DNA of 8,704 nucleotides from contig JAKATY010000023.1 in the NCBI GenBank assembly GCA_021827955.1, positions 1-8,704 on the forward strand, given 5' to 3'. Source of the stretch: Microcaldota archaeon. Lineage in GTDB: Archaea > Micrarchaeota > Micrarchaeia > Micrarchaeales > Micrarchaeaceae. Shown here one piece after another: positions 1-5,927 of this stretch (position 1 is its first letter; the number at the start of each line of letters is the position of its first letter). The notes below the pieces were generated by a model. The model was not told the DNA's origin and searched no databases. It was given only the letters and a program-made list of their open reading frames with translations. The position numbers and the translations under genes are program-made.

Positions 1-2
1 AT

Positions 3-647
3 TTTTACGCTGTTGCAGAGTATAGATCGAAGTTTGCAACGCTCTTGGCATACATCAAAAAGTACAACCCCAGCAAAGCGATAGTCTTTGCCCGAACGAA
101 ACACATGGCAGATATAATCTACAATTTCATGAAGGAACAGGGATTTGATGCAATACTTATGCACGGAGGACTAACTCAGGCAAAAAGAGAGCATTCTCTT
201 GGCGAGTTCAGGAAAGGGGCAAAATTCCTTATCGCCACAAACGTTGCTGCGAGGGGGCTTGACATCAGCGGTATCTCAGATATAATAAATTTCGATGTGC
301 CTGAAGACCCCAATCTTTATGTGCACAGATCAGGAAGGTCAGCAAGAATGAATGCGGATGGAAGATCGTTCACAATTATAAGCGAAGACCAGCGCGACCT
401 GATTACACAGATAAAGAATTTGGCCAACATACGCATCGAGAGATTGGAACTAGATACGCGCGAGTTCGCGAATGTAGCACTGCATATGCGCCCTGGCAGA
501 AGCTATAGGGAAAGAGACGGCACTGAGGGACATGGACATGGAAGAGGCGGCAGGGGATTCTACCACGAAAGATCGTACGAGCATGGAAAGTACAGAGGGG
601 AGAAGCGCAGAACGTATAGGAACGATTTCAGTTATTCAGGAAGATGA
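3..647 (+). CDS. DEAD-box RNA helicase, C-terminal part (5' truncated by window edge)
   Basis: ATP-dependent RNA helicase that would unwind or remodel RNA, typically in ribosome assembly or RNA turnover. The frame is open to the left edge: an in-frame segment FYAVAEYRSKF precedes the TTG at 45, so that codon is not the real start and the N-terminal ATPase lobe lies outside. The RecA-like second lobe is intact. It shows the motif IV region AIVFARTK (codons from 78), the MHGGLTQAKRE region, motif V ATNVAARGLDI, and motif VI HRSGRSAR at 324-347, which retains the arginines of the usual HRxGRxxR arginine-finger motif. After the helicase core the last ~50 residues form a Gly/Arg/His/Tyr-rich basic tail (GHGHGRGGRG), a common non-specific RNA-binding extension in DeaD/CsdA/RhlE-type helicases. 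The subfamily cannot be assigned without the N-terminal half. Its stop codon overlaps the 3' end of the convergent glycosylase gene. Confidence 0.95.
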   Translation, partial: FYAVAEYRSKFATLLAYIKKYNPSKAIVFARTKHMADIIYNFMKEQGFDAILMHGGLTQAKREHSLGEFRKGAKFLIATNVAARGLDISGISDIINFDVPEDPNLYVHRSGRSARMNADGRSFTIISEDQRDLITQIKNLANIRIERLELDTREFANVALHMRPGRSYRERDGTEGHGHGRGGRGFYHERSYEHGKYRGEKRRTYRNDFSYSGR

Positions 648-1190
648 TTGATATTTTGCTTCCTCGTTACGAGCAATAAGCAGTAGCTTCTCCATTTCCC
701 TTACCCGTACTTGTGAGGGACCGCGTATTGGAAACCGGCACACATAGGTCTTCGTCCCAAAAATAGGTTCTTTGAAACCGTAGTCTGTGTTTCTCACTCC
801 AATAAACTTTTCATAGGTTATCTTTCCAACAAAACACACAAGCATTGGTTTGTAAGCGAGTATTGCATCTTTTACGCGTTTTATCCCTTTTTGTTCTTCG
901 CCTTTTTCGAGTTCGGAAACGCTAATGGTAGGCCTATCTACGAGATTTATGAAATTCAGCTTATAGGCCTGTGAGAACTTGTTCTCATATATTTTCCTTA
1001 AGTTCGGATCGTCTTTCAGTTCTTCTACTGGCTCTTTTATCAGATGCGCTTTGCTTAATATATACCAAAACATCTTGTTATTTGAAAAAGGTACACCTCT
1101 TTCATATGAACCAGGATGTGGATTTATTCCTACAAACATAATCAGTGCAGCCCTAGATAGCTTGTAATGTATTCTGTTGTATTTTCTCAT
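636..1190 (-). CDS. mug: Mug/TDG-family mismatch-specific uracil-DNA glycosylase
   Basis: Predicted base-excision-repair glycosylase that removes uracil or thymine mispaired with G. The 184-residue length is close to E. coli Mug. Motif 1 is GINPHPGSY (residues 21-29), with the catalytic Asn equivalent at N23, followed by GVPFSNNKMFW, which aligns with the GFPFAHPANRFW region of Mug. The segment NLVDRPTISVSEL (82-94), then a helix and VGKITYEKF (121-129), matches KLVDRPT...GKQAYEQ of Mug closely. The second active-site/wedge motif is divergent: RGPSQVR (156-162) sits where Mug has NPSGLSR. The ATG at 1190 is supported by GGTG at 1196-1199, five bases upstream. An AT-rich box near 1235-1243 and a perfect dyad lie between it and DUF488. 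The 3' end overlaps the convergent helicase. Family assignment is strong; the preferred substrate is inferred. Confidence 0.93.
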   Translation of the reverse strand: MRKYNRIHYKLSRAALIMFVGINPHPGSYERGVPFSNNKMFWYILSKAHLIKEPVEELKDDPNLRKIYENKFSQAYKLNFINLVDRPTISVSELEKGEEQKGIKRVKDAILAYKPMLVCFVGKITYEKFIGVRNTDYGFKEPIFGTKTYVCRFPIRGPSQVRVREMEKLLLIARNEEAKYQSSS

Positions 1191-1195
1191 GCATG

Positions 1196-1199
1196 CACC
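1196..1199 (-). promoter_or_regulatory. Shine-Dalgarno GGTG for the glycosylase gene
   Basis: On the minus strand GGTG lies five bases before the ATG at 1190. It matches the core of the archaeal SD consensus GGAGGTGATC. The same motif and spacing recur before the 203-residue gene at 6535, which supports both start choices. Confidence 0.5.
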
Positions 1200-1206
1200 A
1201 CGGTTA

Positions 1207-1233
1207 TTGCAAAGCGATTTTTGAGCTTTGCAA
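1207..1233. repeat. Perfect 9-bp inverted repeat upstream of the glycosylase gene
   Basis: TTGCAAAGC (1207-1215) and GCTTTGCAA (1225-1233) are exact reverse complements separated by nine bases. On the minus strand the dyad lies between the TATA-like CTATAAAAC (1235-1243) and the glycosylase ATG at 1190. The transcription start predicted about 27 bp after that box falls near 1212, inside the dyad. It could be an operator for a dimeric repressor, a hairpin in the transcript leader, or a terminator for the upstream DUF488 gene, although no T-run follows it directly on the minus strand. The repeat is seen directly; its role is inference. Confidence 0.55.
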
Positions 1234-1292
1234 GTTTTATAGGTTATAACTCTATTGCTTTAACGGTTTTTATTTTTAAGACATTACATGAA

Positions 1293-1826
1293 TCAGACTT
1301 TTGGATAAGTTATTTTCTTGCCATGCACCTTTGCAAATGGGGTAAGAGTATGCAAACGAACCGAAGACAGGCCAGTTATATGGAATACGTTTATACCCCT
1401 GATCGTCAATGCGTCTGCTATCAGTGACCTATGGCACCTGAAGGGATTGCCTTCAGCACACATAATAACGATATTTCTGTTTTTACTGAATTTAATCAGT
1501 TTTGATATGGCACTCACGAATGCACGAGTTTGCATATAATCTGCAAATCCGCGGAAGCTATTGTTCCTCCATCCGTTATTAACCGAGCTGGCTAGAGGCC
1601 TGCGCAAACCGCCTAGCTCGGCCGCGTGCAAATATCGCATCCCCTCCCTTTTCAATCTTTTTGAGAGCTTCTGCTCGTTGAAATCCGGTTGGTGCCTAGA
1701 TTTTGGTATGGTGCGTACATCTACAAGCATATTCACGTTATGAAATTTTAATAATTTTATAAAACTATCTATGGAACGATTTGAGTACCCAATTGCAAAT
1801 ATAGTATTGTTCTTTTTAACAGTCAT
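1293..1826 (-). CDS. DUF488 family protein
   Basis: A 177-residue protein of the DUF488 family, whose biochemical role is not established. Family hallmarks are present in order: IGYSNRS (12-18), VDVRTIPKSRHQPDFN (35-50), MRYLHAAELGGLR (63-75), a region rich in F/R residues (GWRNNSFRGFADYM), and the diagnostic cysteine segment MCAEGNPFRCHRSLIAD (122-138), with Cys123 and Cys131 flanking a conserved CHR. I start it at the ATG at 1826 rather than the TTG four codons upstream, because homologues begin only a few residues before the IGYSNRS strand. It lies 102 bp upstream of the glycosylase on the same strand, so cotranscription is possible, but the intervening dyad and TATA-like box suggest the glycosylase can have its own promoter. 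No membrane segment or signal peptide is visible. Confidence 0.9.
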   Translation of the reverse strand: MTVKKNNTIFAIGYSNRSIDSFIKLLKFHNVNMLVDVRTIPKSRHQPDFNEQKLSKRLKREGMRYLHAAELGGLRRPLASSVNNGWRNNSFRGFADYMQTRAFVSAISKLIKFSKNRNIVIMCAEGNPFRCHRSLIADALTIRGINVFHITGLSSVRLHTLTPFAKVHGKKITYPKV

Positions 1827-1970
1827 AGCGATCAACAATTTTTAAATGATGCTTATGGGGCCGGAGCTAGCTTGTTTCTATCTAATAGAAGAAGGAAAGC
1901 GGCATTTTTAAGAACCTATGCGACAAAGCCTACAATAAAGTAAACGGCAATCAACGAAGGCAGAATGCTC

Positions 1971-1980
1971 TATATAAATA
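1971..1980 (+). promoter_or_regulatory. TATA box for the small orphan gene
   Basis: TATATAAATA is a near-ideal archaeal TATA box. Its centre is about 36 bp before the ATG at 2011, which predicts a start around 2001-2003 and a leader of about 10 nt. The rest of the 184-bp gap between DUF488 and this gene (1827-2010) holds only two short AT-rich palindromes (1865-1872 and 1876-1890) and no further gene. Confidence 0.65.
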
Positions 1981-2010
1981 GGAAGAAGAACACTATAGCT
2001 ACCGATTGAA

Positions 2011-2253
2011 ATGACTAGCATTAATATTGCAAATGAGAAAAAAAATAGCGGGGAAGAAGAAACATCAGGAGAGAGCATTAGGAGGGATATAAGAGAGACT
2101 GCTCTCCACATAAGAAGCCATCATTATACAGAAGAGGAAAAAAATAAGATGAGGGAAGCGGCAGAGGAGGAAAGACAGCGCATAATGGAGTTAGTAAAAA
2201 AATATAAAAGGGACGAAAACGAAGACGTGCCTTTAACCTTTGATTATTCATGA
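2011..2253 (+). CDS. Small highly charged hypothetical protein
   Basis: I do not recognise this 80-residue protein. It is dominated by Glu, Lys and Arg. The N-terminal third (EKKNSGEEETSGES) looks disordered. The middle, from about residue 21 to 68, reads as one or two long amphipathic helices (IRRDIRETALHIRSHHY, then EEEKNKMREAAEEERQRIMELVKKYKR). The tail is short and acidic-to-hydrophobic (DENEDVPLTFDYS). No metal-binding cysteine set, membrane segment or signal peptide is visible. Support for a real gene comes from the excellent TATA box at 1971-1980, an ATG about 10 nt after the predicted transcript start, and AGA/AGG and GAG/GAA use like the neighbouring genes. It is a single gene, divergent from DUF488 and followed by about 380 bp without a convincing gene. 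A DNA/RNA-binding or protein-interaction helix protein is possible, but the sequence does not show a function. Confidence 0.65.
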   Translation: MTSINIANEKKNSGEEETSGESIRRDIRETALHIRSHHYTEEEKNKMREAAEEERQRIMELVKKYKRDENEDVPLTFDYS

Positions 2254-2411
2254 CTATAAGATATTTTGAGTACTTTTCTTTAACTTCGATTTTTATTCTT
2301 GATCTGTTAATTCTGCAGAACAAGGATTTGCTAACTTCGCAGAGCATACAAACCCTAACATCGCAGACGCTCTTTCACAGAACTTTGAATCGTAGCTGTA
2401 TTATTCATTAA
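2250..2411 (+). CDS. Doubtful 53-codon ORF overlapping the orphan gene by ATGA
   Basis: An ATG at 2250 overlaps the TGA of the 80-residue gene (ATGA, a classic coupled arrangement) and opens a 53-codon frame ending in TAA at 2409-2411. The N-terminal half is hydrophobic/aromatic (YFEYFSLTSIFILDLLIL) and could be one membrane segment. The middle contains a repeated motif, LLTSQSIQT followed by LTSQTL, produced by a 13-bp direct repeat. The C-terminus is not protein-like. There is no RBS, and codon use is poorer than in the neighbours, so chance is the more likely explanation. Confidence 0.18.
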   Translation: MTIRYFEYFSLTSIFILDLLILQNKDLLTSQSIQTLTSQTLFHRTLNRSCIIH

Positions 2412-2634
2412 GAATTGTCTGAGTTTATAGCTGCAGAGGTTGGCCAAAAATGTTCAGGAAAATGGCATAGATATAGGTGCTTTACTTCAAAAATTAATGC
2501 GCGAATGAGGTCTGATGATTTTTTATCAAAATCAGCGATTATGTGTATCTATATTTTTAGATGTTGAAGAGAGATAAATCTTGCTAAAAGGAGAGTATTT
2601 ATTGCTTTTTTAAACATCATCGCTGGGGAGCATA
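2254..2634. other. Gene-poor spacer with a short direct repeat and possible coding relic
   Basis: About 380 bp with no confident gene. It holds an imperfect direct repeat (12 of 13 bases: 2331-2343 and 2355-2367, period 24) and the 10-bp palindrome TTCTGCAGAA (2311-2320). It also holds a short frame at 2440-2508 reading as a helix-like C-terminus (AKNVQENGIDIGALLQKLMRE), closed upstream by an in-frame TAG at 2428-2430. The last ~50 bases, with TTTTTTAAAC at 2605-2614, are the probable promoter region of the next gene. Confidence 0.4.
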
Positions 2635-3588
2635 GTGAATAAAGAAGATAGCATCAGGCATAAAAGAGCACAATCGGCCATGGAGTATCTCATGACATAT
2701 GGTTGGGCAATCCTAATTATTGCAATAGTTTTGGGGGTGCTATTCTCAATCGGATTCTTCAACGCGATTAACTTTGCGCCTAGAGCGCCGCCTGGGGCAT
2801 GCCAGGTGTTTAGACCTAGTGGCCAGGGAACGGCTTCTTTTATAAATCTAGAGGGAACCTGCCAGGGCGAGCTGCCGCAGTATGTATTTCATTCTGGAGG
2901 CGAAGGAGATTACATTGTGGTGCCCGGGTCCAATTCAATATCAAACCTGCTTAATATTCAGAATAATTTGACTATTACTGCGTGGGTATATTTATCTGGC
3001 AGCCCTTATCATGACATAATGGACAAAGAAGGACAGTACGGAATGAAGATAGACTATAATAATCAGCCGCATTCTTGCTACCCTAGCAATTTTGTTGGCT
3101 TGTGCCTAGAATGGGATACGATAAATGACTGGGTAGGACCCGGTTATGCGATACCAAACGCAACATTTGACAAATGGATCTTTTTAGGAGTCAGTATAGC
3201 ATATGATCCTCTTACAGGCAATAGCATAAAGCAGTGGTTCGCAAATGGCCAAGAAATAGGCAATAGCATAGTTAGCGGCAATCTAGCATATGCAAATTCT
3301 ATCTTTGCTATAGGCGCGATATCTCCTGGCTATACCGGTTATGGCGAAGCAGAATGGTTCAACGGAAGCATAGCAAATGTACAGATTTACAATGCATCGC
3401 TATCTTCAGATGAGGTTCAGGTGCTCTACCGTGAAGGCATTGGAGGGGCCCCGGTAAACTTGCGTAAGATTGTGGCGTGGTATCCTCTCAACGGCAATGC
3501 TAACGACTACAGCGGCAACGACAACAATGGCGTGCCTACAAATGTGATTTACACAAATAACTGGTGGTCTAGCTATACACCGCCATAA
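2635..3588 (+). CDS. Secreted pilin-like protein with LamG/concanavalin-A-like domain
   Basis: A surface protein of 317 residues. The start is GTG at 2635, preceded by GGGGAG (2625-2630). The N-terminus is a class III (type IV pilin/archaellin-type) signal. It has a basic stretch (RHKRA), a likely prepilin-peptidase cut before QSAMEYL (residues 13-19) with the conserved Glu at +5 (E17), then a hydrophobic helix (about 24-42). Residues ~83-270 form a LamG/ConA-like beta sandwich. They include GDYIVVPGSN, the LTITAWVYL strand, DKWIFLGVSI, WFANGQEIG, and the closing FNGSIANVQIYNASLSSDEVQVLY. Four sequons (NLT, NAT, NGS, NAS) suggest N-glycosylation. Four Cys (56, 76, 148, 157) could pair. The segment WYPLNGNANDYSGN (282-295), normally the first strand of this fold, is at the C-terminus instead. 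Likely role: cell-surface carbohydrate or protein binding, anchored or assembled as a pseudopilus subunit (inferred). Confidence 0.88.
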   Translation: MNKEDSIRHKRAQSAMEYLMTYGWAILIIAIVLGVLFSIGFFNAINFAPRAPPGACQVFRPSGQGTASFINLEGTCQGELPQYVFHSGGEGDYIVVPGSNSISNLLNIQNNLTITAWVYLSGSPYHDIMDKEGQYGMKIDYNNQPHSCYPSNFVGLCLEWDTINDWVGPGYAIPNATFDKWIFLGVSIAYDPLTGNSIKQWFANGQEIGNSIVSGNLAYANSIFAIGAISPGYTGYGEAEWFNGSIANVQIYNASLSSDEVQVLYREGIGGAPVNLRKIVAWYPLNGNANDYSGNDNNGVPTNVIYTNNWWSSYTPP

Positions 3589-3619
3589 AATACATAAAAT
3601 AAGGGTTATTTCTCAAAAC

Positions 3620-3660
3620 CGCATGCAATCTATTTAATGCGAGTATTCGTTTTGCTTTTT
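3620..3660 (+). terminator. Possible terminator after the LamG gene
   Basis: CGCAT (3620-3624) pairs with ATGCG (3637-3641), and a T-rich stretch follows (3649-3660, ending in five T). Archaeal termination mainly needs the T-run; the weak 5-bp stem may be irrelevant. Confidence 0.3.
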
Positions 3661-3677
3661 ACTTAAACATCTCTTTT

Positions 3678-3682
3678 AAAAA
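3678..3682 (-). terminator. T5 terminator of the tRNA-Ala gene
   Basis: On the minus strand the tRNA 3' end at 3690 is followed seven bases later by five consecutive T. This is the usual archaeal oligo-T stop for a short RNA gene. Confidence 0.4.
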
Positions 3683-3689
3683 GTTTAAT

Positions 3690-3761
3690 TGGACCCAGCG
3701 GGAATCGCACCCGCGACCTTCTCGTTGCGAACGAGACGCTCTACTCCTGAGCCATGGGCCC
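3690..3761 (-). tRNA. tRNA-Ala, anticodon CGC
   Basis: The full cloverleaf folds by eye from 72 nt. The acceptor is GGGCCCA with TGGGTCC, including G3:U70, the alanine identity pair. The D stem is GCTC/GAGC. The anticodon stem is TCTCG/CGAGA with loop TTCGCAA (anticodon CGC, reads GCG). The variable loop has five bases and the T stem is GCGGG/CCCGC. The discriminator is A73. There is no intron and no encoded CCA, so the CCA-adding enzyme divergently encoded next door is needed. G26 is present, as required by Trm1 encoded downstream. The oddity is the elbow: the T loop is TGCGATT, with G at position 55 instead of U. The seven-base D loop AGGAGTA aligns best with A at 18 and G at 19, so both partners of the usual G18-Psi55 contact are changed while G19-C56 and G15-C48 remain. 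Confidence 0.96.
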
Positions 3762-3793
3762 AAACTGCAATGCTATTACCGATTACACGAAAG

Positions 3794-3808
3794 AGAATAT
3801 AAAGATTT
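3794..3808. promoter_or_regulatory. Shared divergent TATA region for tRNA-Ala and the CCA-adding enzyme
   Basis: The segment GAATATAAAG is TATA-like on both strands. Reading plus, ATATAAA (3797-3803) is centred 33 bp before the ATG at 3833, predicting a leader of roughly 5-8 nt. Reading minus, TTTATATTC is centred about 38 bp before tRNA position 1 at 3761, leaving a short 5' leader for RNase P. No second convincing box exists for the tRNA in the 71-bp gap. Confidence 0.5.
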
Positions 3809-3832
3809 CCTGAACAATAAAACTGTGCTTAC

Positions 3833-5266
3833 ATGTCTGGCAGTGTCGAAGATGCAAAAAGCCAAGGCTACAGGTTTGACGCGCGCAGGCTTTCGATGCT
3901 GAATACTATGCTTGAAAGGATCCTGAAGGATATAAAGCCAGACAAGAAGGAAATTGAAAGGCTTACAGCATGCAGCAATGAATTGATGAGCAGGCTCCGC
4001 TCGGTAGTGCCAAAAAACGTAGAGATAATAACTGCCGGATCGATAGCACACGGGACCCACCTCAAGGGCTCATCTGACATAGACATATTCATGCTCTTCC
4101 CCAAGGAACAGGATGAAAGAGCGATGGAGAAGAAAGCCCTAGAGTTCGCCAAAAGGATAGTGAACAGAAAGAAGAACGAAAGCTATGAGATAAAATATGC
4201 TGAGCACCCTTACCTCAGGCTTTTTCTTGGAGACCTTGACGTTAATGCTGACATAGTGCCGGCGTTCAAGATACGCGATGCGAGCGAGATGGGGAGTGCG
4301 GTAGACAGAACACAGCTGCACACCGAATTCATTGTATCGCATCTTTCTGAGAAGCAGAAAGACGAGGTAAGGCTACTGAAATATATGCTTGAGCAGCACG
4401 GCATATACGGCGCAGAGGCGATAACAGAAGGTTTTTCAGGCTATTTGTGCGAGCTGCTCATCTATTACTATGGTTCGTTTGCAAAGCTTATAGAGGGATT
4501 CGCGAGATTGTCACCCCCCGTTGCACTCTATCCTACGAGCAGATCGGTTGCGATAGGCAAAGAACTTGGAGAGCTCGTAAAAAGATTCGGATCAGGCTTC
4601 ATAGTTATAGACCCTACGGACAAAGGACGCAACGTAGCGGCAAATGTATCGATTGAATCGCTTTCCAGGCTCGCGCTGCTTTCTCGAGAGCTCCTGAAGC
4701 ATCCTGTGCGCAAGGTGTTCTTCGGGCCGGAATATGAGGAAGTAGACGCGTTCTCTAAGCTTTCAAGATTTGAAAAAATTACAGGAACAAAAAGATATGC
4801 TATAATCATGCAACTTGACGACATAGCGGAAGATATACTGTGGCAACAGATGAAAAGGCTGAAAAACAGACTGGAATCCGAGCTATCGCGATACGGCTTT
4901 GCTCCAATGCTTTCGCTTCAAGCCCTTGAGAAGGACAAAGGCGCAATAGTCTTCTTTATCGATAGAAGCGCAAAGCACATTGATGTGGTACAAGGCCCCA
5001 GTGCATTCATGGCCGGCGCCTCTGAAAAGTTCGCCAGAGTGCATTCTGCAAGAGCTTTGTCGAGCGTGCTTAAAGCAGATAAGCTAGTATACCTTGAAAA
5101 GCCAAAGTATGCAACTCCGGAGATTTTGATTAAAGTATTGCTGAATAGAAAGCAGGATATACCGACCCACATACGCAAGGGGAGCATAAAGGTTTTGACA
5201 GGGCGCATGCCAAATCTCTATGCCCAAATAGTATACCAGAGGCTGGTATTCGCAACTTCTATATGA
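3833..5266 (+). CDS. cca: Archaeal class I CCA-adding tRNA nucleotidyltransferase
   Basis: Adds CCA to tRNA 3' ends from CTP and ATP without a template, acting in the cytoplasm. The class I polymerase-beta signature is clear. GS at residues 69-70 is followed by HGTHLKGSSDIDIF, giving the metal-binding carboxylates D82 and D84, and LDVNADIVPAFKI supplies the third (D139). This matches the D/D/D triad of the Archaeoglobus enzyme. The central domain follows, including the conserved EAITEGFSGYLCELLIYYYGSF segment (around 195-215, inside the nucleotide/tRNA-binding neck). The C-terminal tail domain carries FIDRSAKHIDVVQGPSAF. At 477 residues it is slightly long for the family. The ATG at 3833 is chosen because it lies just after the start predicted from the TATA box at 3797, implying a nearly leaderless mRNA. 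It is divergent from a tRNA gene that lacks CCA and convergent with the Fap7-like gene, 31 bp away. Confidence 0.97.
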   Translation: MSGSVEDAKSQGYRFDARRLSMLNTMLERILKDIKPDKKEIERLTACSNELMSRLRSVVPKNVEIITAGSIAHGTHLKGSSDIDIFMLFPKEQDERAMEKKALEFAKRIVNRKKNESYEIKYAEHPYLRLFLGDLDVNADIVPAFKIRDASEMGSAVDRTQLHTEFIVSHLSEKQKDEVRLLKYMLEQHGIYGAEAITEGFSGYLCELLIYYYGSFAKLIEGFARLSPPVALYPTSRSVAIGKELGELVKRFGSGFIVIDPTDKGRNVAANVSIESLSRLALLSRELLKHPVRKVFFGPEYEEVDAFSKLSRFEKITGTKRYAIIMQLDDIAEDILWQQMKRLKNRLESELSRYGFAPMLSLQALEKDKGAIVFFIDRSAKHIDVVQGPSAFMAGASEKFARVHSARALSSVLKADKLVYLEKPKYATPEILIKVLLNRKQDIPTHIRKGSIKVLTGRMPNLYAQIVYQRLVFATSI

Positions 5267-5276
5267 GAATGAGGCT

Positions 5277-5295
5277 TGCTATATTCAAGATAGCA
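5277..5295. terminator. Small hairpin between convergent genes
   Basis: TGCTAT (5277-5282) and ATAGCA (5290-5295) form a 6-bp stem with a seven-base loop. It almost fills the 31-bp gap between the stop codons of the CCA-adding enzyme and the Fap7-like gene. It could mark a bidirectional 3' end. It lacks a T-run, so this is weak. Confidence 0.25.
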
Positions 5296-5297
5296 CA

Positions 5298-5927
5298 TCA
5301 GAATGGCGATTTCTGGATTATTTTTCCTGACTTTAGCATGCTGTAGAGTTCATCGCTTCTGTTTATATACGAAGGCAATAACTTTTCAATTTTTTTTAGA
5401 ACTTTTCTATGTTCCGCTTTGCTTGCCTTTTTGTTGCACATATAGGATATCATCTGCAGTGCTGCACGTTTTTGCAATTGTGTTTCAAGTTCGTATATTT
5501 TTTTAGACTTTGGCCTTATGGTTTCGCCGCAATAGTCAAGACCCTCTGCTATGAGATTCTCGCTGATTTTCGCTTTAGGATACTTGCGGGTCTTAAATCT
5601 TTTTTCCAGTGCCTTGAGGGGTGCTCTGATTACAAACGAGATATCGTAATTGAACGAAAGCTCAGCAGCAAGATGGCCTGAAAGCACAACCGCGCAGTTG
5701 CGCTTTTCTGCCTTGCGTACCTCATGCTTTACTGCGCGGTTAAGTTTCGCCAGATCTGCGATCTTTGATCCAAATGCATCGATCCCTGTATACGCCCTTG
5801 AAGAATTCAGAACATCATTTATCTCTATAACTTCAGCGCACTTGCAGCACTTTGCTATCATCTCCGAAAAGAAGGTCTTGCCCGATCCGGGCGTGCCAGT
5901 TACGGCTATGACGCTAAGACCGTTCAC
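5298..5927 (-). CDS. Fap7/hCINAP-like adenylate kinase-ATPase
   Basis: A P-loop nucleotide kinase/ATPase of the archaeal Fap7 group, which has adenylate kinase and ATPase activity and, in characterised members, helps mature the small ribosomal subunit through ribosomal protein uS11. Visible motifs: Walker A GTPGSGKT (11-18), a short NMP-binding region, VLSGHLAAEL (81-90) equivalent to the family's SGH motif, RAPLKALEKRFKTRKY (101-116), and KISENLIAEGLD (120-131), the conserved LID/ENxxAE segment. The GTG start at 5927 places Walker A ten residues in, as expected, and overlaps the TGA of the upstream gene (GTGA), indicating translational coupling. Residues ~140-209 form a basic helical C-terminal extension, possibly for RNA or ribosome binding. 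The family is clear; the ribosome-assembly role is inferred from homologues. Confidence 0.88.
   Translation of the reverse strand: MNGLSVIAVTGTPGSGKTFFSEMIAKCCKCAEVIEINDVLNSSRAYTGIDAFGSKIADLAKLNRAVKHEVRKAEKRNCAVVLSGHLAAELSFNYDISFVIRAPLKALEKRFKTRKYPKAKISENLIAEGLDYCGETIRPKSKKIYELETQLQKRAALQMISYMCNKKASKAEHRKVLKKIEKLLPSYINRSDELYSMLKSGKIIQKSPF

Noticed and set aside
1561..1743. Plus-strand frame of 60 codons within DUF488.
   Set aside because: Antisense to the conserved DUF488 motifs; no independent support.
1850..1970. Possible tRNA half or C/D-box RNA: GGGGCCGGAGCTAGC resembles a tRNA 5' end and ATGATGC a C box.
   Set aside because: No T-loop consensus, no matching acceptor 3' strand nearby and no CTGA D box, so no RNA gene can be supported.
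2078..2347. Minus-strand 89-codon frame across the orphan gene and the spacer.
   Set aside because: Its sequence is Phe/Leu/Pro-rich, as expected of the complement of a charged Glu/Lys-rich gene. It has no RBS, and the plus-strand gene has a far better promoter.
2511..2533. GATTTT...AAAATC inverted repeat in the spacer before the LamG gene.
   Set aside because: Only a 6-bp A/T-rich stem with a five-base loop; expected by chance in such AT-rich DNA.
3776..4060. Minus-strand 94-codon frame opposite the start of the CCA-adding enzyme.
   Set aside because: It is antisense to a clearly conserved enzyme, rich in Cys/His/Tyr with no domain pattern; a shadow frame.
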